NCBI RefSeq assembly: GCF_954871325.1
Contig: NC_088778.1
Span: forward strand, 11,727,882-11,791,881
Direction: 5' to 3'
Source of the DNA: Gordionus sp. m RMFG-2023
Taxonomy: Eukaryota; Nematomorpha; Gordioida; Chordodea; Parachordodidae
DNA length: 64,000 nucleotides
The position numbers and the translations under genes are program-made. Numbering within the stretch: the stretch's first letter is position 1; each line of letters begins with the position of its first letter. The notes beneath the pieces were generated by a model, which worked only from the letters and a program-made list of their open reading frames with translations, searched no databases and was not told the origin of the DNA. This document shows positions 1 to 11,389 of this stretch, piece after piece.

Positions 1-419
1 AATTGTATAAGTAGCAAATTAAATATAAAATAACAATTAATAATGGACTATCTTTAACAGATTATGGTATTAAGAACTAACTATAGGAAAATAATTATGC
101 CAATATATTGCTGTCATCATATAGTGAAAGAAATCTATATTAATAAATGATAATTAATTTATTATTAAATAAGTGTTCATTCATATAAATCAGGTATCTG
201 AGTTAGCCCTTTCAAATTTTTGAGTCAGGTCTGACATATCATCTGTATAATATTGATTAAATTTAATAATTTTTAATGCCTATGATGACCCATTAAAATT
301 TTACCAGATATCAGAGGCTTTAGACCAGGCTTGTTAAAAATATTTTACTAAATTTACCAGATCATGGCAATTTTTTAATAAATTTTGCAGATATCTGATA
401 TCTATTAATACAAAAAAAA

Positions 420-1884
420 TTGCATAAAAATTTATTACCTTTTATCAATACCTCTAAGAACACACTCTACAAAGGGCTTACAATATCGCAGGCAGCTAAA
501 TTTCTTTAATTTATCTATAAGTATGGTTAGAACAGGGGTTAGATATCCCTGCTCCATGTTATCCTCCCTTCCCAAGATCTTTAATGATGTAGCCAAGGGT
601 TCCATAACCTTTAATATTTAAATTTTAGTTAATATAAAAATATAATTGTATTACTGAAGCATATTATTTGACAAAGAAACATTCTTCTTGCCTAAACATT
701 GTGAATTCAATTTAATCACAACTTCTACTTCTAAAAACTTTTCAGAGAGCATCTTGTCCTTTAATTTCATTGACTGAAAATAGGAGTTCCATTTGGTCTT
801 GTTGGGAACTATTAGATATCTTCCCAATTTCTGCAATAGAATATCAGCCATTTTGGGGGAAATTTTGTTTGTTAATTAAGGCAAAACATTTAGTAAATGT
901 TGTTCTTGATATTCGCTTATAATTAATATCATTTTCTGCTTTCTCAGCGTCTTTGATTGCAATAAGGTTCAGATTATGGAAACAACAACGTTGATGTTTT
1001 GGTAGCGTGATAGTAGGATTATTTGAGTCATCAACAGATAATATGTTATCCAAATTTATTAATTCCATAACCTCACTATATTCTTATTTTCTCCAAATAC
1101 TCTAGAAAAAATAAAAAATTTATTTTAAATAACTTTTTTTGTTAAATATAAATATTACGGTTCCATTATCGGTCACCATCTTCACCACTTTATTATAAAT
1201 TTTATAAGTCTTGGGGATATCCATAATTTCCTTAGCCAAAACATTATGTTTGCTTTCCAATTATACGCCTCAGTGCCAAAGCTGTTGTTCTTCTCTTGAA
1301 GGTTAATGGGTCCAGCCAATGGACAGTAACTCAAATAAAAGCCCTAAAATAAAAAATTATAAAATCCATATTATATAATTGCCTTCGATGACCACTCCAA
1401 TAATCAGCAGTGGTGCATACATAGGAGACTTCAGACAAATCTCCTATAAGATTTGTTGTCATATCTGTAAAGACAGTAGATATTTTATTGCCCAGAGTTT
1501 GACGACATATAACTTTTGTCTTTGGAGAATGTTATATATTCAAATTTGTACTGGTATTAAAATTCAATTTATTCAAATTATATTTTTATTTTAGTTATAA
1601 TTTTATTTTATATCTTAACTTTTTAATATTATATTCTATATTTAATTTGTAAAAATGTTATATATACCTTATGAAAAGAGAAAGAAAAGAGAAAGAAAAA
1701 AGAAAGAAAAGAGATAATAAAATATATTTTTTATACCACTCCTTAAAATTGTTTTTCTCTTCAGAGAAAATGTTTTAATCATTTTCTGGAATGAAGGATC
1801 ATCAACCAGTGTAAGTGGTTGAAAGGTGTCAATAAAAAACTCCATTATAACTTTGTCTTCTGTTTTTTGCGATATTGATGGCAT
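420..1884 (-). pseudogene. hAT transposase core, degenerate
   Basis: Several - strand reading-frame pieces follow the order of a hAT transposase. At 1884-1669 there is a segment with QPLTLVDDPSFQKMI, close to the typical region ahead of the catalytic core. At about 1420-1380 VCTTADYWSGHRR matches the conserved CTTADCWSA motif. At about 1200-1140 lies a VTDNG-type motif, at 1068-844 LPKHQRCCFHNLNL (the H-x-L-N-L helix), at 851-651 a V/IPNKTKWNSYF segment matching the conserved TRWNS motif, and at 600-430 a helical stretch resembling the family's PLATSLKIL/YLTPVL region. Frames change several times and stops interrupt the pieces, so it cannot make a working enzyme. The C-terminal dimerisation block was not recognised. 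Confidence 0.7.
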
Positions 1885-2830
1885 GTTAAGATTATAAAAA
1901 TTTAATTTGGTTTGTTTGGATCTGCAACCAGGAACACTGCTTTTGTAGAGATTTATTTGTTTGTGTAAAGAATTTATTTAAGTGTTTGGCAATCTCATTT
2001 TTGAATTCACTGTGCCTTCCCTTTATAAAAGAAAAATATATTATGTAACAGAGTTGGATGAAAATAACTTCTCAAATCATATTTTTAAAATTTTAGATGG
2101 AAATTTTTTAAAAATATAAGTTAAAAAATGTACAGACTGAATGTAAAACCTGTATAAACAAAAAAAATGATAGTTTCAAAACAAATTTTGTTATATATGA
2201 TAAAGTATATTATTTATATGTGGTTAAAAAGGTCATATAGGTTATCTTAAAAAACCAAGTTTACAATATTTTCTAACATTATTAAAAGCTTTCTATGATA
2301 GGGGCAAAAGATTTTGAGAATATATTTTCCTATGATATGAATATACTGAGACTTTTTTGGCATTTAAGAACTAATGAATAAAGGGTTCAAAACAAATTTT
2401 ATTAAACATATTATATTAAGGCAGGCGCGTACCCAGGAATTTGGTCTGGGTGGGGGGGGGGGGGGATAATAAATTTTTTTAAGAAGTATTATTGTTTTTT
2501 TTTAAATATCAAGCATAAATTTATTAGGACTAATAACTATTTCTAATACACAATTTTAAATTTATGTGAATTATAAAAAAATTATATGTAAAGAATCACT
2601 TAAATGACCCAAAATAGAAATTTGATTTTTTTGAGCCTTTACACAAAAAATTTCTTAGGAATAATTGCATTTTGTATGTTATATATTTACAATGTAAAAT
2701 CCAATCTTCGTTGTAATTGAGCTAATTTTTCAATTATCTCATCCTTGCTTGTCGTCAAATGCCTATGAATATTCAAAAGATCCAAACCTTTCCATCTACT
2801 TTCATATGTTGTATTTCTTGGTATGTTTTT

Positions 2831-3200
2831 CAGAGAGGCCCCCGGGCTGGACAGTATTTTAATTTTTTTAAATATACCCGGGCTGGGCCCGAAATTTCTA
2901 AAAAAACACTTAAGCCGGGCCTGAATTTTTTAAAAAAAAACATTCAATCCGGGCTGTATTTTTTAAAACAGCCTATATTTGAAATCGTTATTATTAGCTA
3001 TAAAAATCAAAAATAAATAAAATTTATTTTTAAAAAATCTTGGCTGGGCCTGAAAATTTTATTTAAAAAAAGCCGGGCCGGGCCTGAAAATTTTTTAAAA
3101 AAAGCCGGGCTGGGCCTAAATTTTTTTAAAAAAACCCAGGCCATGCCGTAAAAAAAAAATCCGGGCCGTGCCCTGCTAATGGTACTTATGCAGGCCTCTG
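2831..3200. mobile_element. GC-rich GGCCTGG-type repeat element with short TIRs
   Basis: This 370 bp block alternates short runs such as GCCGGGCTGGGCCTGAA with runs of T or A. Its ends are inverted relatives, CAGAGAGGCC on the left and GGTACTTATGCAGGCCTCTG on the right. Related blocks occur at 25751-28993 (split by a hAT), near 31545-31790, 33770-34190 and 50000-50110. There is no coding capacity. No clear target duplication was seen, so the mode of spread is uncertain; a non-autonomous DNA transposon is the best guess. Confidence 0.5.
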
Positions 3201-3480
3201 TTATTCTTCTTAAAAAAGAGAATGTTCTCTCATTAGTTTACTAATGGGAAGAGTTTATAAACCCTTTTAATACATTGGGAATTTAATCTAAAATGTGTTT
3301 GAAATAATGCAGAGCATCCATAGAATTTTGGGACTATATCAACTATAGTTAATCTTATAAACATAGTTATTCAGCTAGTAAGGCATCATAAGATACTTTA
3401 ACATCTTTATAATAAAATCAAACAAATATTTATTTTTTTCCATCACCATCTGAAAAAGGTTGGGAAGGCTTTTGTGGAAG

Positions 3481-3702
3481 TAGGTTGATAAACGGTTCAT
3501 TTTGAGTCGATTTTTTAAAACAGCTAACTCAATATTTTAACCATAAAAATATTACCTAAACCTCGAGATTTCCATAATATATGCCTAGACCTTTGTTACT
3601 TCTATGAGCAAAATCTTCAGACTTGCGTAATATTTTTCTAAATAAAATATTGAATTAGCTGTTTTTAATAATCGACTCAAAACGAGCCGTTTAACAACAC
3701 TA
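3481..3702. mobile_element. Palindromic hAT-type MITE, copy 1
   Basis: A 222 bp element that is inverted-repetitive over nearly its whole length; the right end reads GCCGTTTAACAACACTA and the left end is its slightly diverged inverse. Flanks 3473-3480 and 3703-3710 are both TGTGGAAG, a perfect 8 bp target duplication. A second copy lies at 8180-8402. It has no ORF and would depend on a hAT transposase supplied elsewhere. Confidence 0.9.
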
Positions 3703-5104
3703 TGTGGAAGTAATATTTGCAGATTAGTAAGTGCTGCATGATGAATTAAAAATTCATTTATTTGGGTTATAAATGTATCTGATTTAAGATATACTCTTCT
3801 ACTGATCTATATTAATGTTTTAACGATGAGCTTGCCTTGCTATAAGTCGAGGGAGACAAATATTAAACACGTATAGCTCTGCTTTTGACTCAACAATAAA
3901 ATATGAAATTCTTCATCAACTTTAGCCCTAATTTCCTTGAGTTCTGATAAAATGCTCTCCGCTATTCTCATCTTCTTAATCAAGTAAATGTCATGTTTTT
4001 GAAAAGTAATACTTAAAATAGTTGTATAATTAAATAATACATTCTAATGAGAAAATTTGGAATAAGCATTGAATAATTTCCTTGCTTCTGAGAAAGTATT
4101 TCTTTAAGGTCATTGTGATATTTCAGTAATAGAATTAATAATCGGCTCTTATAACACCATAAAAGCTGTTACTGCTTGATGGCGGATACTCTATCTCGTT
4201 GGACAAGGTTGGAATTTCTTTCTCCCTGTTGGACAATTTCAGAAATAATTATTATTTGACTAGAAATTTAGATAAATAATACGCCACTAAAATTTGAAAA
4301 TAATAGGTAAATTACGCTAAGGAAAACTTGAAATCGAAATTAATTGATAAAATAACTTAGTCAATGAATGTGATAAATAAATGTAATTAAATATATATAT
4401 GAGATAGGAATTAATATTAACAAATATAAATTAATATAAACAATAATATTTTTGAAAAATATATCCTGCATCTGCATTTTTTGGCTTTGGGGAGGGGGGG
4501 GGGGATTTGTCCCCCTGCCTCATTCCCGCTGCGTACGCCAATGTATTAAGGTATTATTATTTATATATGGTAAAGGTCATATAGGTTATCTTAAAAATTC
4601 AAGTTTACAATATTTTCTTCTACCATTATTAAAATCAGTGAGAAAATATTTTCCTATCATGAATATTACTGAGACTTTTTAAGTATATAAGAACTTATGA
4701 ATTAATGGTTCATCACAAATTTATATTATTTACATGTGGTTAAAAGGGTGATATAGGTTATCTTAAAAATTCAAATTAAAATTGTCTATCATTAAAAGCT
4801 GCCCAAGATGATATGGGCAAAAGATTTTGAGAAAATATTTTCCTTTGATATGAATAAAATGAGGCTTTTTTAGCATTTAGAATAAAGGATTACACAAATT
4901 TTCTTAAATATATTAAGTTAAGTACATTGAAGGGTTTTAAATACTGAAAATTAATTTCAACTCCCATTAAAAATACTAGTATTACTTTCATATCAATGCT
5001 AAGAATGGGCTAATATTAATAATAATAATATTTAAATTCCTGATTATTATAATTAAGATTAACATATCAATAAATATTTTATTAATTATTGTAAATAATT
5101 CTTA

Positions 5105-5395
5105 TTATATGTATATTGTTATGATCTTCACAAATAATAAAAATTGTATTTTAAAAGAATTAATTACTTCTAAATGCCTCTTTAGGTTTGAACTGCTAAT
5201 CTTTGAAGAAGATATTTTGTTTCTGCATAAAGAACATTTTGCATAGATCATTGTATGGTTACTTCCATCCGTTTCACATAAAGTAAAATACTTACGTAAA
5301 TTATGAAATGGTAAAAGACTCTCATTCTCATTTATATCTGCTGTCACATCAATAGAATTAGATGTATCATCTTCTAAATCTATAATGGGGGACAT
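5105..5395 (-). pseudogene. BED-type zinc finger N-terminus of the hAT transposase
   Basis: An open frame of 96 codons on the - strand. Residues about 50-76 read YAKCSLCRNKISSSKIS followed by NLKRHLE, a C-x2-C ... H pattern with the spacing of BED zinc fingers, which bind transposon ends in hAT transposases. An acidic, serine-rich leader precedes it, as is common in the family. It sits about 340 bp inside the terminal repeat at 5733, where a hAT start codon is expected. The frame does not continue into the core transposase at 1884-420; about 3 kb of later insertions and decayed sequence lie between. Confidence 0.65.
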
Positions 5396-5733
5396 TATTA
5401 AAACCTAGAATTTATTTATATTGTACTTGTTCGTATAAAAAATTTGGTAAATTGTTGAAATATAAAATCTCGTGGAATGGTGGTTGATAAAATATGATGT
5501 AGATAGATATTTTTTTAAAATAATATTTTAATTTAATTTTCAAAATTTTTATTTTATTTTTTGCTTTATAAGTAAAAAAACAATTTTTAAAAGGATCAGA
5601 ATCTAATATTTAAAAAAATGATTTTGATCACGATCCACAATTTAAGGTCAGGATCTTAAATCCGAGAAAATTGACAAATTTAGGATCGAATCCAGGATCG
5701 GCGAATCTTTGATTCGATCCTTTAACAACTCTG

Positions 5734-6199
5734 AATATAACCATAGTATTTATTAAAATATTTATAAAAATTTAAATATTGGTAGTAATACACATTATCA
5801 TCATGGTGTTAATGGCGTCTCCGGCTGATTACAATAGATACATGCTTTTATGAATGAATTGTCAGTCTAGGTATTATTATATGTCATTGGAATATACATG
5901 GTACGCGCTAAAACTCCTGGTGGGTGATGAAATTGCATTTCGTGCAATGTGGTAATGAATGAATAAATTTCTTTGTTTTTTTTTAAACTAATATATTTTT
6001 TATTTATTTAAAAAAATGATAAAACACTAAAATATTAAAACAAGTATATAAAAATATTTAAAATTACTAAATAAAAATAAATATATATTAATCGAAGGCT
6101 CTAAAAAGATATTAATTCATATCATTGGTTTAATTTAATAATGAATATGTACCTAAAAACAAGTATAATAGTGTTTAAAAATTTCTAGTTGACGTTTTT
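5734..6199. repeat. AT-rich spacer holding a LINE 3' tail (about 5810-5975)
   Basis: No gene was seen here. About 5885-5975 matches, in opposite orientation, the sequence at 39715-39805: both contain ACTCCTGG, then GAAATTGCA(C/T)TTCGTGCAAT, and both end in AATGAATGAAT repeats. A short simple-repeat tail is typical of some non-LTR retrotransposon 3' ends, so this is probably a severely 5'-truncated LINE copy, or a SINE sharing that tail. Confidence 0.5.
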
Positions 6200-6237
6200 G
6201 TTTAAGAAATAAGGATTCGCGATTTTTGTTTGTTATG

Positions 6238-7044
6238 TTAAAAAATTTCGTGATAAAGTTTTTTTAAAAAATACGTAGACTGTGAAAAATTGCCGTTAGT
6301 TGATATGACTATTGGCTGAAATTTAAAGTTATTTAATTTTGAATATTTATTAATTTTTTTATTTTCCCCACAAGTAAAAGGGTTTGAATTAATTGAATAA
6401 GGAAAGGAGGAGACGCAGGTTGCGTCCCAAATAAGGGATTTCCCATTGGACCAGGGGGTGCAGGTTAAACCGTCGGGTTTGAGGCCATCCTGTAATGAGA
6501 GATTGGTAGGTTCAAGTATGTTGGGTATTTTAGTCTTATTAAAAGTGTTATGGATGATTTTATTAATTGCTTTATGCTGGAAATGGCGATCTTGGCTGCG
6601 GGTGCAGCTTAGGCTTTGTCTGGCGTTAGGTAGAACGAGTAAGCTGAATTGGTGGCAAGTGTGTGAATGTGTAAGCGAACATCCAAGTCTAAATCCTATA
6701 GTAACTCTCAGTTGGTCATTGGTTAAGAGATTATTTATGATTTGGCTTGGAAGTGCTTCGAGCCATTCATGCCCACCGTAATTAACGTTGAATTGTAATA
6801 ATTGTATATCTCTAATATCGGTAGGGTTAAGATTATTTTGTAATTTCTTTATTAGGGGTTCGATGATAGATTTATTAGACATTTCGGTTGGAAATATATA
6901 ACCGTCTGAGATAAGTAGATTCCATCTTTCAATTGCAGCTGTTAGAAGATCATCATTGTTAGTTATGAATGATGAGATCGCAGAATTGAGCGATAGGCGA
7001 TTTGAGACAAATAGAGATAGGGAAAGTAGTTCTAAGGGGATCAA
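6238..7044 (-). pseudogene. C-terminal domain of the LINE protein (endonuclease-like)
   Basis: This is the longest open piece of the LINE, 268 codons. Residues about 88-135 include GGHEWLEALPSQ and a R-L-G-C-S-L-T-H-S-H-T-C block with Cys/His residues. Residues about 190-215 read KPDGLTCTPWSNGKSLIWDA, then TCVSSFP. The spacing of PD...G...WD is reminiscent of the PD-(D/E)xK core of restriction-like endonucleases found downstream of RT in some LINEs, although that activity is an inference. The frame runs to its natural end near 6238 with no simple tail visible. A + strand open frame inside it (6446-6781) is a shadow. Confidence 0.7.
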
Positions 7045-7897
7045 GTCGATACCACCTAGTTTAACGGGTTAATTGGGCTAGGTGCCAATTAAAGCCTGAT
7101 AATGAAAGGTTGAGAATTCTTTCTATAAAGGTCTTTGGCGAATATTGTCTTAAATAAAAAATTTTGAGGAGATGAATGAGGAGGATGAGTGGAAGATATG
7201 CGAGATTTTAGGAAGATTATAAACACTTTTTTAATAAGTAAAAAAGCTGGTGCGATAGAATGTTGTTAATGAACATTTCCAAGTTTTGTATCTCAGAAAA
7301 GGTTTTATCGATAATTTTTTCGGATATATTATTAAGTAATGGGGAGCCCAAGAGTTGGATCTCCTCTTTCTCGATAATAGTGTTACCTTTAAATAAATAT
7401 AAGGGAATCTCAAGGTTGAGGCAGTTGTGTCACTAGGGGGGGGGGCGCAGGAGCTCGAGCCCCCTGAAAAATTTGAATAGCCCCTTAAAGCAAATTTTTT
7501 TTTATAATGGCTCCTTAATATCCCCTTGAACTAAAAATAAATTTTTTTGATTGCCCACTGAATGATTTCTTATATAATTCCATTAAGTAATATATAGATT
7601 TAATTTTTTTATTTAGAAATTATTAAGACTATTTAAATTTTAATTAAATGAGATTAATACATATAAATTATATTTTCACTATGTCAGCTTGCAATCAAAT
7701 TCTGTATAAAAAATATATTAATAAATATAATCATATATTATTTGAAAATTAATAAATTTAATATTGTAATTAGCCGAGTTCAAAATGACTAATCAACTGT
7801 ATATTTATTTAAATTTTATTATCATACCTATCCTAAAAATATTTTCAAGATCCAAATAAGTATAAGAGATTTCTTTATAAAAAGTAAGTAGACATAT

Positions 7898-9294
7898 CAT
7901 AGGCGTAGCCAGAATTTTCCTAAGGGGGAGGGGAATTAAAAAATTACTAGGGGCTTCGCTCCCAGACCCCCTTTGTCGGGCCTTCGGCCGGGTTCCCCTA
8001 GTCTATATATAGTCATAAAATAATTTTAAAAATTTTAATAAATAAAAATAAGCCTGGAACTAATATGAAATATATTTTTATTAATTTATATAAAATAGAA
8101 TAAATTACTTGTATATACATTAATAATTTATTCCAAACAATTATAAGAAATTTATAAAATAGACATATAGTTGATATTCTAGTGTTGTTAAATGGCTCGA
8201 TTTGAGCCGATTTTTAAAAACGGCTAACTCAATATTTCGTCCAGAAAAATATTACGCAAGCCTCAAGATTTTGCTCATAGAAGGAACAAAGGTCTAGGCA
8301 TATATTAACGAAATCTCGAGACTTAGGCAATATTTTTCTGGCTAAAATATTGAGTTAGCCGTTTTAAAAAATTGGCTCAAAATGAGCCGTTTAACAACAC
8401 TATGATATTCCTCTATTATATAGAATTAGTTACAAAATACTAGGTAAAATTCCACTTTTACAGACATTGTTGACAGTTATAGAATATTTTACAGTTAATA
8501 ATTTAACAAATTTTACTAATCAATGCTCTTGATAATAAATATAGCAACAATTTGCATTTAATTTTTAACCCCATCTATTTTGTTGAAGTAAAAATGATAT
8601 TAAAATTTAATCTTCATATTATTCATCCCACAATGTCTTTAAAAGATATTTTCTGATGTCCTTATCAATATTTTATAGTTTTCTGTAAAATATATAATTC
8701 GCTTTATTGGTAAAAATTACTTGATTGTCATATGATAATTGATAAAATTAGATATACTGTAAATCTAAGACATATAATATTCCACTGTTTGTATTGTGCT
8801 TTAATATTTTTATTTAATTTATGATTTAATTTTATCAATATTTTTATATTTACTTTTATTAAGATAATTAAATTAAAATTACTCACTATATAAAAAAATA
8901 TATTTGATATATTATATTATTTAGTAATTTTATGAATCTATTATTAATAATTATAATTTTAATACATTTCACTTTTGTCTTAAAACTTATCTTTGGCTTA
9001 TATTCCATTTATTAAAAAATATTTTTGGTTTATTATATATATATTTATAAATTTATTTTTCCAAAAATGTATAAATTATGATGAATAGTTTTATAAAAAA
9101 TATCATCTTTTACATTCTTTCTTTCAAATTATTGTTTAAGATATATGCATACATTTTTAGGGGTCAGGGAGTTGGGGGAGGACTAAGAGGGATATTTTTT
9201 ATTAGCTAAAAATGATATTTACAAAAGTGATAAATTTCTGAAGGGGGGAGGGAAATTTTCCCCTGACCCCCCCCCACCTCTGGCTACGCCTATG
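7898..9294. mobile_element. TIR element with CATAGGCGTAGCCAGA ends, perfect 8 bp TSD
   Basis: Both ends carry the inverted repeat CATAGGCGTAGCCAGA, with G-rich subterminal sequence, and the flanks 7890-7897 and 9295-9302 are both AGACATAT. This is a clear hAT-type insertion of 1397 bp. No ORF was recognised. Part of its interior (about 8161-8640, apart from the MITE) is similar to the sequence just to its right (about 9295-9540), so the region also includes a direct duplication. Confidence 0.85.
8180..8402. mobile_element. Palindromic hAT-type MITE, copy 2
   Basis: A 223 bp element with ends TAGTGTTGTTAAA and TTTAACAACACTA and near-complete internal inverted symmetry. The flanks 8172-8179 and 8403-8410 are both TGATATTC. 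It matches the MITE at 3481-3702 along its length, including the GGCTCGATTTGAGCC-like and CTAACTCAATATTT blocks, so both came from one family. Confidence 0.9.
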
Positions 9295-10055
9295 AGACAT
9301 ATGGTTTATAATCCTCTACTATATACAGTTGTTTATAAAATATTAGATATAATGCTACTTTTATAAACGTATTTGACAGTTATATAATATATTATAGTTA
9401 ATATTATAATAAATTTTACTAATAATTGGTTTTGATAATAAATATAGTAACAAATTGCATTCAAGTATTTAATGCCATCTATTTAGTTTAGATTTAAAAA
9501 TTAAACATTTTATTATTCATCCTGCAATAGATGTAATAAATTTGATATCTTTTCTTCTTTTTTTACGTATATTTAGGAAAGCTATTTTTTTCTTTTTTGA
9601 AAAACAGTTTTGAGTTAAATTTTTAATACAAGTATATTTTTGATATTATTACAAACTACTATTATTTTAAGATATAATATACCACGGTGGTGAAACAATA
9701 TATAAAATCCAATGATATAATCATTGCAGAGAGTTATATTAGTTTGATAACCTTTTGTCAATGTAAGTTGCTAAGAGTTATATTATTGCAATATGTGGTT
9801 TTTAAAAACCATTATAAATTGAGACATATGTATGAGTTAATTATTCCTTTTTATCACTGAAAATTTTTTTAATATCATCAATCATAAATATTTTATATTA
9901 TAATAAATAGATTTTGTATATAAAAATATTATTTTCAGAAATGTTTTGTATTGTTTTAATTATTTATATGCCAGTTTATTTTGTATGCATCGAAGCCCCC
10001 ATAAAATTTTTTTTAGTTGAGCCCCCTGAGATTGTGAAGACTAGCGACGCCCCTG

Positions 10056-11231
10056 GATTGAGTAAGCATATTTCAGTTTTGTTTAATTCTAAACCAATTT
10101 TAGAGCATTATTTTTCGAGGTGGCTAAGGGCTTTGCTAATTTGATGTGGATTACCGCAAAGGTTGCTATCATCTAGGTACCATAGTAGATTAAAATCATA
10201 TTTAAGATCTTTCATCATATTGTGTATAACTAAGCAGAAAAGAATAGGGCCGAAGGGGTCGCCCTGTTTTACTCCCTCTTCGGAATATATAACGCTACCA
10301 TTAAAAATGATGTTAGTTCTATTCTTATAGCAGATGTCTACTAATCGTGAGTATTGGGGGAAATTATCGTAAAAAGATTCGAGTGCCGAGGAACATGATA
10401 TTGTATTGAAGACATTTATAAAAGCGATTTTGCATAAAACGGAGTTTATCGGTGGATGTTAAAGGCAGATTCGTAGGCTGTGAGAGGCAATATCTAGGTC
10501 TTCTTTAGTTCCGCATCTTAATTGGTATTTGCCAAGCAGAGAATTAGTATCGGATTTTATTTTTTTTTGCAATAATTTTCGCTCTCAGGCGACTGAAAAA
10601 TGAACCAATTGCGATTGGGCGGATGCTTCTATTAGGTTTTACAAAAGCAATCAAGTTAGCTCCAAATATAATTTGATGAGCTAATGTGGGAATATCTTTA
10701 GTAATTATATTATTAAGGAAGGTGGTAAGTGAGTTAAAAAATTATTGGAATTATGAGATTTTAGAAATGTTTGGAAGTAAGATGGTCTATAGCCATCAGG
10801 GCCTGCTGCTAAAAATTTATTAAATACACATATTGTTTCGCGAGTATCTTGGTTTGTAATTATGAAATGGGGGGGGGGGTATTGAGCTGTAGGTTTGGTA
10901 AGCTAGTATAAGAGGCATGTGGATAAAGGGATTTTAATTTATCAAGGGTCACGTCGTTAGATGGGGCGAGTTTTTTTTGTGAAGAGATGAATTTTTGTGC
11001 ATCGCATATGTCGCCTTCATTTATTTCTTTGGATATGTTGTTGCAGGTATTACTGAAACTTTCAATAGAATTATTGGGATTTTTAGCGTATTCTAATAGT
11101 GTTAAATTTTCCATATTTTTAAGTCTGTTTTTTATTAGGTTAGGTAGTGAGATAGATTTGTTATCTTTTGGGATTGAGAGGCATTTGAAAGGGAATGTGA
11201 AGAGATTATTCCAATGATTTAAATTTGACAA
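10056..11231 (-). pseudogene. LINE N-terminal region and reverse transcriptase
   Basis: The piece 11231-10860 contains a serine- and asparagine-rich helical region with EINEGDICDAQKFISS, then APSNDVTLDKLKSLYP, matching the conserved segment just ahead of RT in this LINE group. Further on, about 10275-10210 gives GVKQGDPFGPILFCL and about 10190-10150 gives LLWYLDDSNLCGNP, the RT fingers and the catalytic Y-x-D-D motif. About 10120-10056 gives the downstream helix IGLELNKTEI. Several frame changes and a stop lie in this stretch. The TIR element 7422-10055 interrupts the protein right after this point. Confidence 0.7.
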
Positions 11232-11389
11232 ATTTTTGTTAATATTATCAAATAATTTAGTAAGATGGTCAGTGATCTGGTAATTAACACTAGATGGGAT
11301 GTGTTTTATTGTTGGTATTTTTTAATAAAGATAAATTATTCTAGTGATTTGTTATTTACATGTATGTATTTGGTATTAATTGGGGGTTC

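Larger units (their letters stand above)
2422..4543. mobile_element. TIR element with GGCGCGTACCCAGG ends, 8 bp TSD
   Basis: The left end reads CAGGCGCGTACCCAGG followed by a run of G, and the right end is an inverted relative (CCCGCTGCGTACGCCAATG). The flanks 2414-2421 and 4544-4551 are both TATTAAGG, a perfect 8 bp target-site duplication as made by hAT transposases. No transposase was recognised inside the 2122 bp, so it is non-autonomous or eroded. It hosts two later insertions, a GC-rich element (2831-3200) and a palindromic MITE (3481-3702). It landed in the second unit of the tandem array that starts at 2174. Confidence 0.75.
2174..4900. repeat. Three diverged tandem units of about 200 bp, split by an insertion
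   Basis: Units sharing GTCATATAGGTTATCTTAAA and TTTTCCTATGATATGAAT-like blocks start near 2174, 2386 and 4708. The second unit is interrupted by the TIR element 2422-4543; apart from that insert the three are contiguous. They are non-coding and belong to the body of the surrounding hAT element. The spacing is about 212 bp between units one and two and about 193 bp for unit two once the insert is set aside. Confidence 0.7.
1..5733 (-). mobile_element. Old hAT DNA transposon, 5' end in window, 3' end not seen
   Basis: On the - strand this reads as a hAT element whose outer end is at 5733, where the terminal inverted repeat CAGAGTTGTTAAAGGATC begins. A BED zinc finger follows about 340 bp inside (5395-5150), and transposase core pieces lie at 1884-420. 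The other terminal repeat was not found before position 1, so the element is truncated by the window or decayed. It was interrupted by a TIR element at 2422-4543. The terminal repeat resembles that of the hAT copies at 25866-28846 and 55797-57354, but its subterminal sequence uses GGATCG-type repeats. Family assignment rests on the TIR plus protein motifs; boundaries on the left are uncertain. Confidence 0.7.
7422..10055. mobile_element. TIR element inserted in the LINE
   Basis: The left end has CAGTTGTGTCACTAG followed by a G run and GAGCCCCCTGA; the right end is an imperfect inverse ending in CTAGCGACGCCCCTG. Flanks 7414-7421 (GGTTGAGG) and 10056-10063 (GATTGAGT) agree at six of eight positions, which fits an aged 8 bp target duplication and the continuity of the LINE on either side. 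It has no recognised transposase. It carries another TIR element (7898-9294) and, inside that, a MITE (8180-8402). Confidence 0.6.

Noticed and set aside
2440-2466. G-quadruplex or telomere-like signal from the long G runs (also near 4488, 7437, 10869 and 23600)
   Set aside because: They are homopolymer runs at or near transposon ends and have no telomeric motif.
6446-6781. 111-codon + strand frame
   Set aside because: Shadow of the LINE C-terminal domain on the - strand, which has recognisable motifs.
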